Below are positions 62,570 to 64,000 of a DNA stretch of 64,000 nt, piece after piece. The notes under the pieces were generated by a model that saw only the letters and a program-made list of their open reading frames with translations, was not told the DNA's origin and ran no database searches. A program made the translations under genes and the position numbers. Position 1 is the first letter of the stretch. The number at the start of each line of letters is the position of its first letter. Where the stretch lies: NCBI GenBank assembly GCA_946902875.1, contig OX336340.1, forward strand, positions 5,973,739-6,037,738. Reading direction: 5' to 3'. Source of the stretch: Nematopogon swammerdamellus (lineage: Eukaryota; Arthropoda; Insecta; Lepidoptera; Adelidae).

Positions 62570-62715
62570 ATATGTGATCGGTGTAACAAGGGGGATGACA
62601 CGTATCATTTGCTGATGGAGTGTGGTCAGAACGATGAGTTACGAAGGGAATTGAAGACGTGTCACTTAGGGTGGACAGACTCAATTTGTTTTTTTAGTAT
62701 ACATCTAGTAGTAGT
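62570..62715 (+). pseudogene. 3' relic of the 48616-type LINE, first piece
   Basis: Encodes CDRCNKGDDTYHLLMECGQN, matching the C-terminal zinc motif of ORF2 at 53700-53760 with Cys and His ligands kept, then diverges with indels through TGGACAGACTCAATTTG. Interrupted by SINE-A at 62731. Strongly 5'-truncated. Confidence 0.85.
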
Positions 62716-62730
62716 AGTATACATTGTTTG

Positions 62731-63056
62731 TACCGTGTGGGGCCGGTACTTTAAAAGAATAGCCCCACTGCATCTCTCCCCGTGTATGTCGTAAAAGGCG
62801 ACTAAGGGATATGACTCCCTTCTTATATTACTAGGTGGTAGGGTTTAACCCGCCCGGGTTGGTACCACCGTACTGAATGAAAGGTCGGTCGAAACGGCTA
62901 TGTAAATAGTTTGTGTTTTCCGTCCAGTTCAGTGTAGCCGGCACGACCGAAGGGAAGCACTGACGTGGCACCAAGTTCACCTGGTGTTATGGGCTGACAT
63001 CACGGATGTTGTAGGTGATGTAGCCAACCGTGTCAGTTTCAATAAAAAAAAAAAAA
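62731..63056 (+). repeat. SINE-A full-length, inserted in the LINE relic
   Basis: TACCGTGTGGGGCCGGTACT head, GTCGTAAAAGGCGACTAAGG, GGTTGGTACCACCGTACTGA, TTCAGTGTAGCCGGCACGAC, CCAACCGTGTCAGTTTCAAT and a 16-nt A tail. A convincing TSD is not resolved. Confidence 0.9.
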
Positions 63057-63180
63057 AACATAAACTGACTTGCCCATGTGAGCAATTTTGTAATTGTCTT
63101 GGATTTTTTTCAGCTTTCTCTATCCATTAGGGATTCTGAGCCCTAAATGATAGGGAATATGAGTACTATGGGGCTGATAT
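63057..63180 (+). pseudogene. 3' relic of the 48616-type LINE, second piece
   Basis: CATAAACTGACTTGCCCATG aligns with 53828-53850, and CTTTCTCTATCCATTAGGGA, TTCTGAGCCCTAAATGATAG, TATGGGGCTGATATT with 53886-53952 around the ORF2 stop. Confidence 0.82.
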
Positions 63181-63284
63181 TATACCTACGCAAAGATTTA
63201 AATCGATAGATAGGGCATAGTCTAACATGGCGCCCTACAGACATTGTAATCTTTCTGATTGCTGTAATCTGGGCCGACCGGGCA

Positions 63285-63455
63285 GAATAATTATTATATT
63301 ATTGTTTGTTGGCATATCCGCCATCATAACGCATATTGTATTATGTGAACATTTCAACCGCCTATACAGCCCTAAGACAGACGGACGGACAAACAGACAG
63401 ACAGACGGTGTAGACTTAGTAATAGGCTTCCGTATGGATACGGAAACCTAAAAAA
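63285..63455 (+). repeat. GGGTTCCGTA-family repeat, 3' part
   Basis: GGCATATCCGCCATCATAAC, GTGAACATTTCAACCGCCTA, a GACA tract, GGTGTAGACTTAGTAATAGG and the terminal GGAAACCTAAAAAA. The next member starts immediately (63456), head-to-tail. Confidence 0.8.
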
Positions 63456-63760
63456 AAACGGCCAAGTGCGAGTCGAACTCGTGCACCAAGGGTTCCGTAT
63501 CGTCATGTCATGGTCCAGGCCACTCACGCCATCTATGGCGTTTTTTTTTTTTTTTTATGGAAATTATTTTTATGGCGTGTTTATGAAATGCTTCACATTA
63601 GTTAAAATTCATGATTAGTTAAAATGCTTCATGCTTTATTCGGTAGCTATGGCGCGCCCATACACTTTTTAGTTTCTTCTATGGGAACCCCGTGATGTTT
63701 TTACTTTTTCTTATTTTTTCTTTATTTTCACGTTTCTATGATACAATATTTATATTAATT
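63456..63760 (+). repeat. GGGTTCCGTA-family repeat, 5' part
   Basis: AACGGCCAAGTGCGAGTCGA, CACCAAGGGTTCCGTATCGT, TCACGCCATCTATGGCG, then a T-run and ATGGAAATTATTTTTATGGC (a possible SINE-A tip), and the family's GGGAACCCCGTGATGTTTTT. Confidence 0.7.
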
Positions 63761-63824
63761 CTATTTATAGATAATCAAATTAAAAATATACAAAATTAAT
63801 ATAAACACAAAAAACAAAAACGGT

Positions 63825-64000
63825 AATACCGCCGGCGGCGGGAGACAGGCCTCCAAGCGCACCGGCGGGTGCAGGCCGTGGCTACGGAGCTCTCCGGGAC
63901 GACGCGAGGCAAGCTACGAGCGATAGGTGGTGGTACTAGACACGTAGGCCACCACCACCCCCATCTCGGAGAGCTCCGTATCCGCCGGACTGCACGGCGA
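63825..64000. other. GC-rich end of window, unknown
   Basis: About 175 bp rich in CCG/GGC with GTGGCTACGGAGCTCTCCGG near 63880 and CTCGGAGAGCTCCGTATCCG near 63965, so there is an inverted GGAGCTCTCCG pair. Truncated by the window edge. Confidence 0.4.

Overview
The window looks like a repeat-dominated stretch of a moth or butterfly (Lepidoptera) nuclear genome. The basis is AT-rich DNA packed with interspersed repeats of lepidopteran type: RTE 3' ends, SINEs sharing a common 5' head, GGGTTCCGTA-type repeats, CCGCGGCTTCGC-headed repeats and TTAA-flanked MITEs. Host-type spliced exons are also present. There is no bacterial-style gene organisation. Most of the sequence is mobile DNA inserted into mobile DNA. 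Elements were recognised by reading, not by database search, so family names are given only where domains, terminal repeats or target-site duplications (TSDs) support them.

Host gene: two exons of a rhodopsin-family G-protein-coupled receptor lie on the minus strand. The exon at 34854-34996 carries TM2 to the start of TM3, and the exon at 21835-22061 carries the end of TM3 with DRY, plus TM4. Both have clean splice sites and matching phase. The intron between them is 12.8 kb and almost entirely transposons.

Layout. 1-7.2 kb: MITEs, an RTE 3' end, SINE fragments and a minisatellite. 7.5-10.8 kb: a 3304-bp P-like element with 8-bp TSDs. It carries a THAP first exon, a nested SINE, a 100-bp satellite organised in 400-bp higher-order repeats, and a MITE. 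11-17 kb: nested MITEs and SINEs and a hAT transposase C-terminus. 17.8-21.6 kb and 27.8-32.05 kb: two near-identical inverted copies of a 3.8-4.2 kb element made of a 68-bp minisatellite array and a 0.4-kb palindrome. They flank the receptor exon and a second, almost identical P-like element (23332-26635). 32.7-34.3 kb: a foldback element of the same minisatellite with a LINE 3' end inside. 35-48 kb: long-TIR elements, hAT-like MITEs, a tRNA-derived SINE and a chimeric tRNA/5S-rRNA SINE. 48.6-54.0 kb: an apparently intact non-LTR retrotransposon with two overlapping ORFs and an 11-bp TSD. 54.1-54.3 kb: assembly gap. 54.5-56.05 kb: a TIR element filled with a 28-bp minisatellite. 56-64 kb: SINEs, a hAT MITE with perfect TSD, and a 3' relic of the same LINE family split by a SINE.

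Only the LINE looks able to encode its own mobility. The P-like, hAT-like and foldback elements lack a transposase here and would need one supplied in trans. The SINEs would use a LINE reverse transcriptase. The most interesting material is the giant inverted foldback pair around a host exon, the P-like element that moved with its nested cargo, and the modular SINE set in which heads and tails are exchanged, including a tRNA/5S hybrid head.
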